A stretch of DNA of 64,000 nt from an uncultured Phocaeicola sp. (lineage in GTDB: Bacteria; Bacteroidota; Bacteroidia; Bacteroidales; Bacteroidaceae). A model generated the notes under the pieces. The model ran no database searches, was not told the origin of the DNA, and saw only the letters and a program-made list of their open reading frames with translations. Both the position numbers and the translations under genes were made by a program. Numbering within the stretch: position 1 is the stretch's first letter; each line of letters begins with the position of its first letter. Location: NCBI GenBank assembly GCA_944320815.1, contig CALUIZ010000008.1:43985-107984 (forward strand), given 5' to 3'. Of the stretch, positions 1 through 8,993 are shown piece by piece.

Positions 1-139
1 CATGCACCGTTTCCGCTCCCGCCTGATGTCCGAAAGTGCGTGCATGCCCGCGCGCCTTGGCCCATCGTCCGTTGCCGTCCATGATGATGGCGATATGAGC
101 CGGGATACGGTTCTTGTCTATTTGGTCTCTGTATGACAT
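1..139 (-). CDS. uppS: Undecaprenyl diphosphate synthase (isoprenyl transferase), N-terminal part
   Basis: The first 46 codons of a gene that runs off the left edge. The cis-prenyltransferase signature [17 protein letters not shown] is visible from about residue 16, with the catalytic Asp and the Gly-Asn-Gly-Arg-Trp block of the family. Members condense isopentenyl diphosphate onto farnesyl diphosphate to make the C55 lipid carrier used for peptidoglycan and surface polysaccharides. The ATG at 137-139 is the natural start. It lies 28 bp downstream of the DUF6242 lipoprotein gene on the same strand, so the two are probably co-transcribed. Confidence 0.93.
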   Translation of the reverse strand, partial: MSYRDQIDKNRIPAHIAIIMDGNGRWAKARGHARTFGHQAGAETVH

Positions 140-167
140 TGTTCCTTCAGTTTTCGTTTCCAATCAG

Positions 168-1589
168 TTACCATTTGGGGGCGAATCCCAGGCGGTTGAT
201 CCGTCCGCGGCTGATGCTTCCGTTCTCCCATACAATCCAGATGAAATTGTCGGAATCCACCGTTGCCGAGCAGCTTCCTTCCCCTTCCGTATAATAGGAG
301 GCGAACTCTTCAGGGAAGAACATGCATTCTTTCGTCTCCCACCAGGTAAGTCCAAGGTCGGTAGAACCGTAGAAGCTCTTGAATGCAGTCTTTATCGTTG
401 AGCTTGCGCTATGGTTCGGTCCTCCGAACGCATACAGTTGCCCGTCATAACGAATCATGGAGATGTTCTTCAGGTTAGGCATCGGCTGGTTCTGCGAGAT
501 TCTGATCCATTCGTTCTCGCTTGAGAGACGCTGGTAGACCACGGCGGCAGTGTCGGATTCACTGGCATTGTAGCCCATTATGACCGTGCGCGTGATTTCC
601 GCGTTGTATGGCAGTGCTTCCGAGTAGGAAGAGATGCGCCCCTCTATCTCGATGGACTGTCCTTCGTCCTTTGTCCACGACAGGTCCGCACCGAAGAAAC
701 CCAATCCGTCCGTCGTGCTGGCATAGAGCCTTTCCCCGCTTTCATCGGCTGCAATCAACTGGTAGAATCCGTTCCGTCCCGCAGATGTGGCAGCCCCGGT
801 TTCCGGGTCCATATAATATAATGTATAGTCATTCTCGTTGTCCGTCTTGCCCAGGAAACAGATGCTTCCTCTCCATTTCATTGCCGAATATGGCTTGATG
901 TTAAGCGGCATTCCGAGGGATACATTTTCCCATGCGCCCGGAGTGCTGTTGCTTATTGTCGTACGCTGTATGGTTGAATTTCCCGCCGCGTCTTCACCGA
1001 ACACGTAAATTTTCCCGTCGGCATACACCGTCTTCTGGAAGTTAAGGCCGGATATTCCTCCGTCGAACGGGAGGTCAAACTTGTTCCATGTCATAGTGTC
1101 CGGTTCCGTCTGGTGCACGTTGACTTTGACGGTATAGGGCTTTCCCAGAGAGCCGTTGTACATATACACTCTGAACTGCACCGGAGAAGTGAAGTCGATG
1201 GAGTCGGTTGAAGTCCATACCGTGTCGCGTTCGGAGCCGTTCGGCCGGTAAGCCAGCATACCCGTGCCCGTGTCATATGAAACGTTTGTCACTACCTTGT
1301 CGATGTGCGTGCCTATAGGGAAAGAATCCCGGTTCTCGATGGTCCGGTTGATCTGGTCGATGGTGAACGGGTAATCTGCATAGCTGACGGTGTCTACGTA
1401 TGCGCTGTCCTCTCCGTTGCTGTCCTTTCCCACCCGGTCGATGTGGAGTGTCCCCACCGAGAAGCCCGTAATGCTGCTTTCCGGATCATACAACACCTGC
1501 TGTTCTTCACTGTCCAGGCATGAAGTCATTATTGATGTCGCCACAAAGAGTGCGGCGACAAATGGCAAGAGTCTTATCTTCATTTGCAA
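168..1589 (-). CDS. DUF6242-type lipoprotein with beta-propeller-like body
   Basis: A 473-residue exported lipoprotein. The N-terminus is basic (MQMKIR), followed by a hydrophobic stretch and the lipobox-like MTSC with Cys24 followed by Leu-Asp-Ser, so it is probably lipidated. The rest is rich in aromatic and acidic residues with repeated four-stranded, kelch-like character, consistent with a propeller fold. I recognise it as the DUF6242 family, commonly found directly upstream of uppS in Bacteroides; its function is unknown. A second in-frame ATG two codons later is an equally possible start. Confidence 0.75.
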   Translation of the reverse strand: MQMKIRLLPFVAALFVATSIMTSCLDSEEQQVLYDPESSITGFSVGTLHIDRVGKDSNGEDSAYVDTVSYADYPFTIDQINRTIENRDSFPIGTHIDKVVTNVSYDTGTGMLAYRPNGSERDTVWTSTDSIDFTSPVQFRVYMYNGSLGKPYTVKVNVHQTEPDTMTWNKFDLPFDGGISGLNFQKTVYADGKIYVFGEDAAGNSTIQRTTISNSTPGAWENVSLGMPLNIKPYSAMKWRGSICFLGKTDNENDYTLYYMDPETGAATSAGRNGFYQLIAADESGERLYASTTDGLGFFGADLSWTKDEGQSIEIEGRISSYSEALPYNAEITRTVIMGYNASESDTAAVVYQRLSSENEWIRISQNQPMPNLKNISMIRYDGQLYAFGGPNHSASSTIKTAFKSFYGSTDLGLTWWETKECMFFPEEFASYYTEGEGSCSATVDSDNFIWIVWENGSISRGRINRLGFAPKW

Positions 1590-1614
1590 ATGAGTTCTAA
1601 TTATTTACAGGTTG

Positions 1615-1622
1615 CAAAAGTA
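1615..1622 (-). promoter_or_regulatory. Promoter -7 box (TACTTTTG) for the DUF6242-uppS operon
   Basis: On the minus strand the sequence reads TACTTTTG, an exact match to the Bacteroides -7 consensus TAnnTTTG, 25 bp before the lipoprotein start. I see no convincing -33 TTTG at the right distance. Confidence 0.5.
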
Positions 1623-1887
1623 GAAAGTTTTTTTTCGAATCGGTACTTTTACGGCAAGTTTTATATAAAATTATATTGTAGACACTGATTTTGCATCTTG
1701 CTTTTCGGCTCCTGTCTTTTATATAAGTGTCTGTAATACAGTGGAAAATGGACGGGCATATGTGCAGCCTTTTTTTCTTCCGGTTCCTGTCCGGCAGACC
1801 GTGTCCGTGTTCGTACAGCTTTGTCGTCCCGGCTCTGCTCCTCCGCGGGCTCCCGACGGTAACATTATAATAACAATTAAAACAAGT

Positions 1888-2943
1888 ATGGATATGACAG
1901 ACAGGTTTGATATCAGCATGATTGAAAATATCTCTGAATGTATGGAACGTATAGAGAAGAAACTAGACAATCTTTTATATGTATGTGACGTGAAAGGGCG
2001 GCAGGGACCTCCGGAGTTTCCTTTCCGTCAGGACACCAATGTTCCCGAAAAGGAAAGCTCCCTTTTTAGCTTCATGCAAGGTCTGGCCGACCGACTGAGA
2101 GGTTTGGGAAAAGACCGGACGAGCGAAACTTACCGTGCCACGCTGAATAGTTTCAGGCGGTTCAGAAATGGGAGGGACATCCTTCTGGAGGAGCTGGATT
2201 CCGACCTGATGCAGCAGTATGAGGTTTATCTGGAGGGGAGAGGCGTGAGCAGGAACACCATATCTTTCTATATGCGCATCCTCCGGGCCGTGTACAACCG
2301 TGCCGTGGAGAAGGGAATGGCTTCCCCGCAGAACCCTTTCAGGCATGTTTGTACGAGTGTGGAGAAGACGGCGAAGAGGGCCATCCCGCTGGACGGCATC
2401 CGGCGCATCAAGGAACTGGACTTGTCTTCTCGTCCTGCACTCGACTGGGCGAGAGACATGTTCCTGTTCAGCTTCTACACCCGCGGCATGTCGTTCGTCG
2501 ACATGGCTTATCTGAAGAAGACGGACCTGCACGACGGACTCCTTTCCTACAGGCGGAGCAAGACCGGCCAGCAGCTTGTGGTGAGGTGGGAGAAATGCAT
2601 GCAGGAAATAGCGGACAAGTATGCGGACTCCGCCACGGACTATCTGCTGCCCATCATCACGGAACGCGGGAAGGATGGCAGACTTCAGTATCAGAGTGCC
2701 CTCCATCTGGTGAACCGGAGGCTGAAGGCCGTGTCGAAGATGGCGATGCTGGACACAGGTCTTTCGATGTATGTGGCGCGGCATTCCTGGGCGAGCATAG
2801 CGAGGCGCAACAATGTGCCTTTGTCCGTCATCAGTGAGGGCATGGGGCATGAATCGGAGGCCACTACCCAGATATACCTTGTCTCTCTTGACAATTCACT
2901 GATAGACAAGGCGAACCACCAGATATTGAGCGGTCTGGAATGA
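1888..2943 (+). CDS. Tyrosine recombinase/integrase, probable DNA invertase of the polysaccharide locus
   Basis: 351 residues counted from the ATG at 1888. Translation upstream to 1741 is open, but it looks like leader and not protein. An N-terminal SAM-like core-binding domain (about residues 57-150) is followed by the catalytic domain: Arg199 in YTRGMSF, a Lys in YRRSKTG, Arg298-His299 in ARHSWAS, His321 in GMGHES and the nucleophile Tyr330 in TTQIYL. The first His of the usual HxxR box is replaced by Tyr (MYVAR). In Bacteroides, such recombinases next to capsule loci invert the locus promoter. Two matching inverted sites lie just downstream at 3196 and 3593, so that role is a reasonable inference. 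Confidence 0.88.
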   Translation: MDMTDRFDISMIENISECMERIEKKLDNLLYVCDVKGRQGPPEFPFRQDTNVPEKESSLFSFMQGLADRLRGLGKDRTSETYRATLNSFRRFRNGRDILLEELDSDLMQQYEVYLEGRGVSRNTISFYMRILRAVYNRAVEKGMASPQNPFRHVCTSVEKTAKRAIPLDGIRRIKELDLSSRPALDWARDMFLFSFYTRGMSFVDMAYLKKTDLHDGLLSYRRSKTGQQLVVRWEKCMQEIADKYADSATDYLLPIITERGKDGRLQYQSALHLVNRRLKAVSKMAMLDTGLSMYVARHSWASIARRNNVPLSVISEGMGHESEATTQIYLVSLDNSLIDKANHQILSGLE

Positions 2944-3195
2944 GACACATATTCTGATTCTGCTCGTGGATATTCCTTTCCCGTCCCTTGTCTTTTCCGT
3001 CACGCGGAAGAGGGTAGTGCGGGAAGTCGTTTGTCCAAATCCTTAGAGGCAGAATCTGAAAATTTTTGAATCGGACTCCGGAAAGGGCGGATTTGGATGA
3101 TGAAGCTGTAAGGGGAAGCCGGTCTGTCGGGGTACATGCCGGAAAGTGGATGTGCAGGACGGTCCGGCAACCTTTTTTCACGGCGGTGTTTCTGT

Positions 3196-3223
3196 CCGTC
3201 TCTTATGAAGAGATGGATTCATG
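3196..3223 (+). repeat. Left inverted repeat, probable recombinase crossover site
   Basis: Contains ATGAAGAGAT preceded by TCTCTT. The core ATCTCTT-CAT-AAGAGAT of the right copy is itself a palindrome with 7-bp arms and a 3-bp centre; here one arm position differs. That is the shape expected for a tyrosine recombinase core site with two binding arms. Confidence 0.78.
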
Positions 3224-3226
3224 CCG

Positions 3227-3257
3227 CAAAAGTAACACAAAAAAAGAGAATAAGAAA
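3227..3257 (-). promoter_or_regulatory. Promoter inside the invertible segment, facing left
   Basis: On the minus strand: TTTC (3254-3257), a 19-bp spacer, then TACTTTTG (3227-3234), a near-perfect Bacteroides housekeeping promoter. Transcription would leave the segment through the left repeat and run antisense towards the recombinase gene. Confidence 0.65.
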
Positions 3258-3403
3258 GATTCTGTCTATAAAAATCTGATTTACTGAAAGCTTTCCTTTG
3301 CAGCCTGGTCTGATGAGGAAACTGGCTTTCAAAGGCTTCCTGCACACTTTTGTAATCAAACACGTAATTTTTCCCAATATAATCCCGATAAATTCTATAG
3401 TCT

Positions 3404-3474
3404 GGCTGCTAGACCGTATAGACTGCATATATGGTCTATATAGTTCAACAGCCAGTCTATACAGACTGACAGCC
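3404..3474. repeat. Nested inverted repeat within the invertible segment
   Basis: Positions 3404-3425 and 3453-3474 are inverted copies agreeing at 18 of 22 positions, with a 27-bp loop. The motif GTCTATA or its complement recurs here and at 3264-3270. It could be a binding-site cluster or a stem-loop in the leader RNA. Confidence 0.45.
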
Positions 3475-3592
3475 GGACTATAAAATTATTCAGGTTGTTT
3501 TCAATTTTCGGAGCGGGACGCATTTTCATTCCACTTTGCAGGAGTAGACGGAACATGTCAATCGCTAAATATCTGTATATAAGAACATTATT

Positions 3593-3620
3593 CATGTGTC
3601 CATCTCTTCATAAGAGATGG
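3593..3620 (-). repeat. Right inverted repeat, probable recombinase crossover site
   Basis: Reverse complement of 3196-3223 with three mismatches. The inner palindrome ATCTCTTCATAAGAGAT at 3602-3618 is perfect around the CAT centre. It lies 172 bp upstream of the antiterminator start. Confidence 0.78.
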
Positions 3621-3792
3621 ATGGATTTCAGTCATGAAAACAGAGGGACAAGAATTCTTTTTTTGGGAATTTCTTCCATTCAATTGACAGAAATCGATAC
3701 AATAAATGCCTGTGAATGAGTGGTATATATGAAAATGCCGTTTGTTTGCAGGAGTATGAGGTATGCATCTTCTCTAAGAGACAGGCAAATCC

Positions 3793-4902
3793 ATGGACAA
3801 CGGACGCAAGTGGTTTATCATGACTTCTCCCGACCCTAAGCTGGTAGAACTGAAACTGCTGGAAGAGAATATCCAGCGGGAGAAGGATGGCATGCCCACT
3901 TTCCAATATTTCATTCCCTATCAGTTTCTGAAACATCGGGTGGCCGACTCCAACCCCGAAGACGAGGCGGAGGACGGGCGGTTCTTCAATCCGATGAACC
4001 GCGCGGATGTGTCGGCCAACAACCAGCTCCGCACGGCCCTGAAGCGGTATATCTTCATCCGTTCCAGCGACCGGGATCTGGAGGCCCTTTTGGGCGGGAG
4101 GGAGAACCACGACTGTTACCGCACGCTCTGGTTCTACCGCGACAAGAACCGGAACAAGCTCACCGTCTCCGACGACGCGATGGGCAGTTTCATTGATGCC
4201 TGCTGCGACCGCCGCATCAATTTTGAGGTATGGCCTTGCACGGACCACATCGGCGAGAATGCGGAGGTAGTGCTCAACACCACACCTTTCAAGGGCTACA
4301 GGGCCCGTGTGCTGGAGATGCGGCAGGACAGGAAGGGCTTTTCGCTCACGGTGGGCATCTACGTGCTTCAGGGCACGATGTACCTGCGTCTCCCTTCCCT
4401 CCGTCTTGAGGACGTGCTCTACGAACCGAAGAACGCCGACCCGGTGGTCCGCGAGAACAACCGCTACCGCCTGATAGAGGACGTGCAGCGTCAGCTTTTC
4501 GGTGTCATGTCCCGCCGCATGGAGGGCGGCCGGAGTGAGAAGTCGAGGCACAAGGACGCTTCCCTGCTCGACTCCCTCTACAATTACCGCTACCGCACCT
4601 TTTCCGGCGACGCGATGCGCCGCAAGTTCCGTGCGCTGATGCTCCTGTGCGCCGTCCTGCGCGGCGACAGGTTCGGTACGGAAGAGCTGGTGGTGGAGGT
4701 GAAGAAGGAGCTTGACGGCATCGAGAGCCGTCCGAAGAGCAAGATGAGCGTGTCAGTGCGTGCCTTCCTGCAGTCCGCGCTCTACATCGCCACGCGCGAC
4801 ACCTCCTATTATAAGGAGGCGATGGAGTATTTCAACGCACAGAAGAAGCTTTCGGAGGTGCAGCGGGAGCTGGTGGAGGCGATGGAGAAATATGAACATT
4901 AA
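3793..4902 (+). CDS. NusG/UpxY-like transcription antiterminator with long C-terminal extension
   Basis: 369 residues, first gene of the polysaccharide operon. The N-terminal part (KWFIMTSPDPK, then FQYFIPYQFLK and LKRYIFIRSSDRD, residues 6 to about 100) has the pattern of the NusG N-terminal domain used by UpxY proteins. A KOW-like stretch follows near residues 160-215 (TPFKGYRARVLEM, LTVGIYVLQGTMYLRLPS). The remaining roughly 150 residues are basic, helical in character and unassigned. UpxY proteins are usually about half this length and let RNA polymerase read through the long leader and operon of their own capsule locus. No separate UpxZ-type gene follows. Family assignment is by pattern, not by search. 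Confidence 0.7.
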   Translation: MDNGRKWFIMTSPDPKLVELKLLEENIQREKDGMPTFQYFIPYQFLKHRVADSNPEDEAEDGRFFNPMNRADVSANNQLRTALKRYIFIRSSDRDLEALLGGRENHDCYRTLWFYRDKNRNKLTVSDDAMGSFIDACCDRRINFEVWPCTDHIGENAEVVLNTTPFKGYRARVLEMRQDRKGFSLTVGIYVLQGTMYLRLPSLRLEDVLYEPKNADPVVRENNRYRLIEDVQRQLFGVMSRRMEGGRSEKSRHKDASLLDSLYNYRYRTFSGDAMRRKFRALMLLCAVLRGDRFGTEELVVEVKKELDGIESRPKSKMSVSVRAFLQSALYIATRDTSYYKEAMEYFNAQKKLSEVQRELVEAMEKYEH

Positions 4903-4914
4903 ACAAAAAATAGA

Positions 4915-5154
4915 ATGTCCAGTAGAGATAATTTGATTCAACGGTGCCCCATCTGTCATACTGATGTAGCCATAACTATAACTTATGGGGTATATCCTTG
5001 TAAAACCCTTGAGACGGCTGATTGCCCTGTGTGTGGTAATGAGCTGTTCCATGAAAACATCACAGGTGATATAGATACTAGAGTGCATTCACTTGAACAG
5101 GCGATAGAACCTTTTAAGAGTGAATATTTAAATAAACAGAAATGCAATGAATAA
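4915..5154 (+). CDS. Small zinc-ribbon protein
   Basis: 79 residues with two Cys pairs, CPIC near residue 11 and CPVC near residue 38, which would bind one zinc as a ribbon, and a charged helical tail. It starts 12 bp after the antiterminator stop, and its last 8 bp overlap the start of the dehydrogenase gene, so translation is probably coupled. I do not recognise the family. A regulatory or adaptor role would be a guess. Confidence 0.6.
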   Translation: MSSRDNLIQRCPICHTDVAITITYGVYPCKTLETADCPVCGNELFHENITGDIDTRVHSLEQAIEPFKSEYLNKQKCNE

Positions 5155-6472
5155 TCAGAAAGACATTGTGATAGCCGTAGCTGGGACAGGATATGTAGGA
5201 TTAAGTATAGCTACATTGCTTGCTCAGCACCATCGGGTTGTGGCCGTTGACGTGATACCTGAAAAAGTAGACTTGATCAATCAACACAAGTCTCCCATTC
5301 AAGACGAATATATCGAGAAATATTTGGCGGAAAAGTCTTTGAATCTTATGGCGACTCTTGACGGTAGAGATGCCTATAAAAATGCTGATTTTGTGGTGAT
5401 AGCGGCTCCTACGAATTATGACCCGGTAAGAAATTACTTTGATACGTCTCATGTGGAAGAAGTAATAGATTTGGTATTGGAAGTGAATCCAGATGCGGTA
5501 ATGGTCATAAAGAGTACTATCCCAGTCGGTTACTCCCGTAGTTTATATTTGAAATATGCGCAAAAAGGAGTAAAGAAATTCAATTTGCTTTTCTCCCCGG
5601 AATTCTTGCGTGAAAGTAAAGCATTATACGACAATCTTTATCCGAGCCGTATCATTGTGGGATACCCTAAGATCATTGACAGACAGGAGTTTGCGGAAGA
5701 GAACGAAGCCATCAAATCTGTAACTGACGTAGATCGGATGCAGGAGGCCGCCAGAACATTTGCCGCGCTTTTGCAGGAAGGTGCCATCAAAGAAAACGTA
5801 GATACACTTTTCATGGGCATGAAGGAGGCTGAGGCCGTAAAACTGTTTGCCAACACTTATCTTGCCCTTCGCGTGAGCTATTTCAATGAATTGGATACGT
5901 ATGCTGAAATGAAGGGGCTTGATACGAAGGCAATCATCGACGGTGTCTGTCTTGACCCCCGTATAGGGACCCATTATAATAATCCGAGTTTTGGTTATGG
6001 AGGATATTGTCTGCCTAAGGATACCAAGCAGCTTCTTGCCAATTATGCGGATGTTCCGGAGAATCTTATTCAGGCGATTGTGGAGAGTAACCGGACAAGA
6101 AAAGATTTTATAGCGGACCGGATATTGCAGAAGGCCGGATATTATAACTATTATAATCGTGGAGATTTTAATCCATCGGAAGAGAAACATTGTGTAATAG
6201 GTGTCTATCGTTTAACAATGAAGTCTAATTCCGATAATTTCCGTCAGTCTTCCATCCAAGGTGTGATGAAACGTGTAAAAGCAAAAGGGGCAGAGGTTAT
6301 TGTTTATGAGCCTACTCTTGAAGATGGAAGCACTTTCTTTGGAAGCCTTGTCGTAAATGATCTTGACAAGTTTAAGATGCAAAGTCAGGCCATTGTTGCC
6401 AACCGTTATGACGCTTGCCTTGATGATGTGAAAGATAAGGTTTATACAAGGGATATTTTCAGAAGGGATTGA
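5147..6472 (+). CDS. ugd: UDP-glucose/nucleotide-sugar 6-dehydrogenase
   Basis: 441 residues. An N-terminal Rossmann domain begins [17 protein letters not shown]. The central and C-terminal UDP-sugar dehydrogenase domains include the catalytic Cys in [12 protein letters not shown] (about residue 280). The enzyme oxidises UDP-glucose twice with NAD+ to UDP-glucuronate in the cytoplasm. The next gene encodes a UDP-glucuronate 4-epimerase, so the pair should supply UDP-galacturonate to the polysaccharide. Length is normal for the family. Confidence 0.92.
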   Translation: MNNQKDIVIAVAGTGYVGLSIATLLAQHHRVVAVDVIPEKVDLINQHKSPIQDEYIEKYLAEKSLNLMATLDGRDAYKNADFVVIAAPTNYDPVRNYFDTSHVEEVIDLVLEVNPDAVMVIKSTIPVGYSRSLYLKYAQKGVKKFNLLFSPEFLRESKALYDNLYPSRIIVGYPKIIDRQEFAEENEAIKSVTDVDRMQEAARTFAALLQEGAIKENVDTLFMGMKEAEAVKLFANTYLALRVSYFNELDTYAEMKGLDTKAIIDGVCLDPRIGTHYNNPSFGYGGYCLPKDTKQLLANYADVPENLIQAIVESNRTRKDFIADRILQKAGYYNYYNRGDFNPSEEKHCVIGVYRLTMKSNSDNFRQSSIQGVMKRVKAKGAEVIVYEPTLEDGSTFFGSLVVNDLDKFKMQSQAIVANRYDACLDDVKDKVYTRDIFRRD

Positions 6473-6489
6473 TAATTTAATAAAAGGAT

Positions 6490-7569
6490 ATGTTGTCTTA
6501 CAATATTCAACTGGAAAATAAGACTGTTTTCATAACGGGGGTCGCAGGCTTTATCGGTTCTAATCTGGCGAAAAGGCTTTGTCAGAGCATACCGGGCATT
6601 AAGGTAATAGGCATTGATAATATGAATGATTATTACGATGTCAGATTAAAAGAAGAACGATTGAACAATTTGTCTGACTTTCGGAGGTTTGTTTTCGTGA
6701 AAGGTGACATAAGTGATAGGGATACAGTAAACAAGATATTTCAGGATTATTCGCCTGATGTGGTTGTGAATCTAGCGGCACAAGCGGGTGTACGTTACAG
6801 CATCATCAATCCGGACGCATACATCGAGAGTAATCTGATAGGCTTTTACAACATATTGGAAGCCTGCCGTCACAGCTATGATAACGGGCGAACCGGAGTA
6901 GAGCATTTGGTTTACGCCAGTTCAAGCAGTGTGTATGGCAGCAACAAGAAAGTGCCGTATAGCACCGATGATAAGGTTGATAATCCCGTCAGCCTTTATG
7001 CAGCAACGAAGAAAAGCAACGAGTTGATGGCTCATGCCTATAGCAAGCTTTACAATATTCCCGCAACAGGGTTACGCTTTTTTACAGTTTATGGCCCTGC
7101 AGGCCGTCCCGATATGGCATATTTCGGTTTCACGGATAAGCTGTGTGCCGGCAAGACCATCCAAATATTTAATTATGGGAACTGCAGACGTGACTTCACG
7201 TATATTGATGACATTGTAGAAGGGATAGTCAGAATAATGCGGCATGCTCCGGAACGGAAAAGCGGTGAGGACGGATTGCCGGTTCCTCCTTATAAAGTAT
7301 ATAATATAGGAAATAATCATCCGGAGAATCTGTTGGATTTCGTGACAATATTACAGGAAGAGTTGATCCGGGCAAGAGTTTTACCAGAGGATTATGATTT
7401 TGATGCACACAAGGAGCTGGTTCCGATGCAGCCAGGTGATGTGCCTGTGACTTATGCGGATACTACACCGTTGGAGGAGGATTTCGGGTTCAAACCGAGT
7501 ACTTCATTAAGAAATGGATTACGTACTTTTGCAGAATGGTATGTGAAATATTATAAATTGATAAAATAA
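6490..7569 (+). CDS. UDP-glucuronate 4-epimerase (NAD-dependent epimerase family)
   Basis: 359-residue extended short-chain dehydrogenase. The NAD-binding motif TGVAGFIGSN lies near residue 15, the NMNDYYDVRLK stretch is typical of CapI/GAE-type glucuronate epimerases, and the active-site YAATKKSNE carries the Tyr-x3-Lys pair. Members interconvert UDP-glucuronate and UDP-galacturonate. It lies 17 bp after ugd, which makes its substrate. Substrate assignment rests on the motif resemblance and on context. Confidence 0.87.
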   Translation: MLSYNIQLENKTVFITGVAGFIGSNLAKRLCQSIPGIKVIGIDNMNDYYDVRLKEERLNNLSDFRRFVFVKGDISDRDTVNKIFQDYSPDVVVNLAAQAGVRYSIINPDAYIESNLIGFYNILEACRHSYDNGRTGVEHLVYASSSSVYGSNKKVPYSTDDKVDNPVSLYAATKKSNELMAHAYSKLYNIPATGLRFFTVYGPAGRPDMAYFGFTDKLCAGKTIQIFNYGNCRRDFTYIDDIVEGIVRIMRHAPERKSGEDGLPVPPYKVYNIGNNHPENLLDFVTILQEELIRARVLPEDYDFDAHKELVPMQPGDVPVTYADTTPLEEDFGFKPSTSLRNGLRTFAEWYVKYYKLIK

Positions 7570-7625
7570 TGCAGAATATAGATTTTGCATATGCAATTTA
7601 AAGATAAATTCAAATTTATACATGA

Positions 7626-8993
7626 ATGGAGGGCTTTTCTTTTGCGAGAAAAATAAAATACAGATTAGTAAATCAGAATACAAGGACTAAACAATCATTA
7701 AGAAACTCTTTATATATGTTCCTTATTAGGATGATGTCTATGGGAATTAGTTTTTTATACGTTCCCATTTTGATACATCAACTTAATAATGTGAATTATG
7801 GAATATGGTTAACGCTCACTTCAATTGTATCATGGTGTAGTTTTCTTGATATTGGTTTAGGGCATGGTTTAAGAAATTTACTGGCGGAAGCCATTGCAAA
7901 AAATGAAAAAGACAGGATGAAAAGCCTTGTAGGGACTTCTTATATAATCTTGTCAATAATAAGTCTTTTGTTTATCCCTATAGTATGCATCGTTTTTCCG
8001 TTCTTTGATTGGGCTAGAATTTTAAATGCTCCTCCTTCGATGGGGGTAGAATTACTTGTATTGTCAATTGTTGTCATTATATGTTTTTTCCTGCAATTTA
8101 CACTGCGTTTAATAAATTCGATATTATTTGCTGTGCAAAAACCTGCATTATCTTCTTTTATTAGTTTTATCGCACAATTTATAGCTTTTATCGTGGTCTT
8201 TATACTTTCTTTACAAGATGAGAGTTATTCTTTGTTAACTTATGGAAGCATTATTTCTATAATCCCTATAGTAGTTATGCTCTTTTATACCCTTATCTTA
8301 TTTAGAACTCAATTGAATTTCTTGTCATTTACATTAAAAGATATAAGATTTTCATTTGCCCCTCAATTATTTAATTTAGGTCTTAAATTCTTTTTTATTC
8401 AACTGACAGCCATCCTTTTATTCCAAACTAATAATTTGATTTTAGCTCATGTGGCGGGTCCTGATAAAGTGACGGATTTTAACCTTTCTTATAAATATAT
8501 TGGAATTATATCAATGATATTCACCATCATTGTTACTCCAATGTGGTCTGCAACTACAGATGCTTATCATAGGCAGGATTTTGATTGGATAAGAAAAACT
8601 ATTCGTGTCCTGCGGAAAGTATTTCTTTTAATGTCAATAGGAGGAATTATTTTGGTTGTAATGTCTGGGTGGGTATATTCGATTTGGGTAAAGGATGCAG
8701 TACAGGTCGATTACGGAATCCAGATTCTTGTTTTGCTCTATTTCCTTTGCAGTATGTGGTGCGGAATCCATTGTAACATAATTAATGGTATCGGCAAAGT
8801 TAAACTACAGTTTGTAATGACCACGGTAGAGGCCTTTGTTCATATTCCTCTTGCAATATTTTTGGGGAGATTGTATGGCGTATATGGTGTTCTAACTTCT
8901 ATGTTCCTTATGACTTTTATAAACACGATTTGGGAGCCAATTCAAATAAATAAAATTCTGAACAATAAAGCTACTGGAATATGGAATTCTTAA
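7626..8993 (+). CDS. wzx: Polysaccharide flippase, Wzx-like
   Basis: 455 residues with about twelve to fourteen hydrophobic segments and short charged loops, typical of the MATE-like oligosaccharide flippases that move lipid-linked repeat units across the inner membrane. The early motif SMGISFLYVPILIHQL and the glycine-rich first helices fit the family. From here to about 14.7 kb the DNA is clearly more AT-rich than the flanks, as usual for exchanged polysaccharide genes. Its 3' end overlaps the next gene by 13 bp. Confidence 0.88.
   Translation: MEGFSFARKIKYRLVNQNTRTKQSLRNSLYMFLIRMMSMGISFLYVPILIHQLNNVNYGIWLTLTSIVSWCSFLDIGLGHGLRNLLAEAIAKNEKDRMKSLVGTSYIILSIISLLFIPIVCIVFPFFDWARILNAPPSMGVELLVLSIVVIICFFLQFTLRLINSILFAVQKPALSSFISFIAQFIAFIVVFILSLQDESYSLLTYGSIISIIPIVVMLFYTLILFRTQLNFLSFTLKDIRFSFAPQLFNLGLKFFFIQLTAILLFQTNNLILAHVAGPDKVTDFNLSYKYIGIISMIFTIIVTPMWSATTDAYHRQDFDWIRKTIRVLRKVFLLMSIGGIILVVMSGWVYSIWVKDAVQVDYGIQILVLLYFLCSMWCGIHCNIINGIGKVKLQFVMTTVEAFVHIPLAIFLGRLYGVYGVLTSMFLMTFINTIWEPIQINKILNNKATGIWNS

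Larger units (their letters stand above)
3196..3620. other. Invertible promoter segment of the polysaccharide locus (currently OFF orientation)
   Basis: Gene-free segment bounded by 28-bp inverted repeats that agree at 25 of 28 positions (3196-3223 and 3593-3620), enclosing 369 bp. The only good Bacteroides promoter inside lies against the left repeat and reads leftward, away from the polysaccharide genes. Inversion would place it against the right repeat, reading into the antiterminator gene at 3793. This is the same layout as the phase-variable capsule promoters of Bacteroides. The inversion itself is inferred, not observed. Confidence 0.75.

Noticed and set aside
1741..1887. Longer N-terminus for the tyrosine recombinase starting at 1741
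   Set aside because: The 49 extra residues have no resemblance to the family and cover what looks like leader DNA; ATG 1888 fits better.
3341..3351. Rightward promoter (CACTTTTG) within the invertible segment
   Set aside because: First base of the -7 box is wrong and no -33 element is spaced correctly; much weaker than the leftward promoter.
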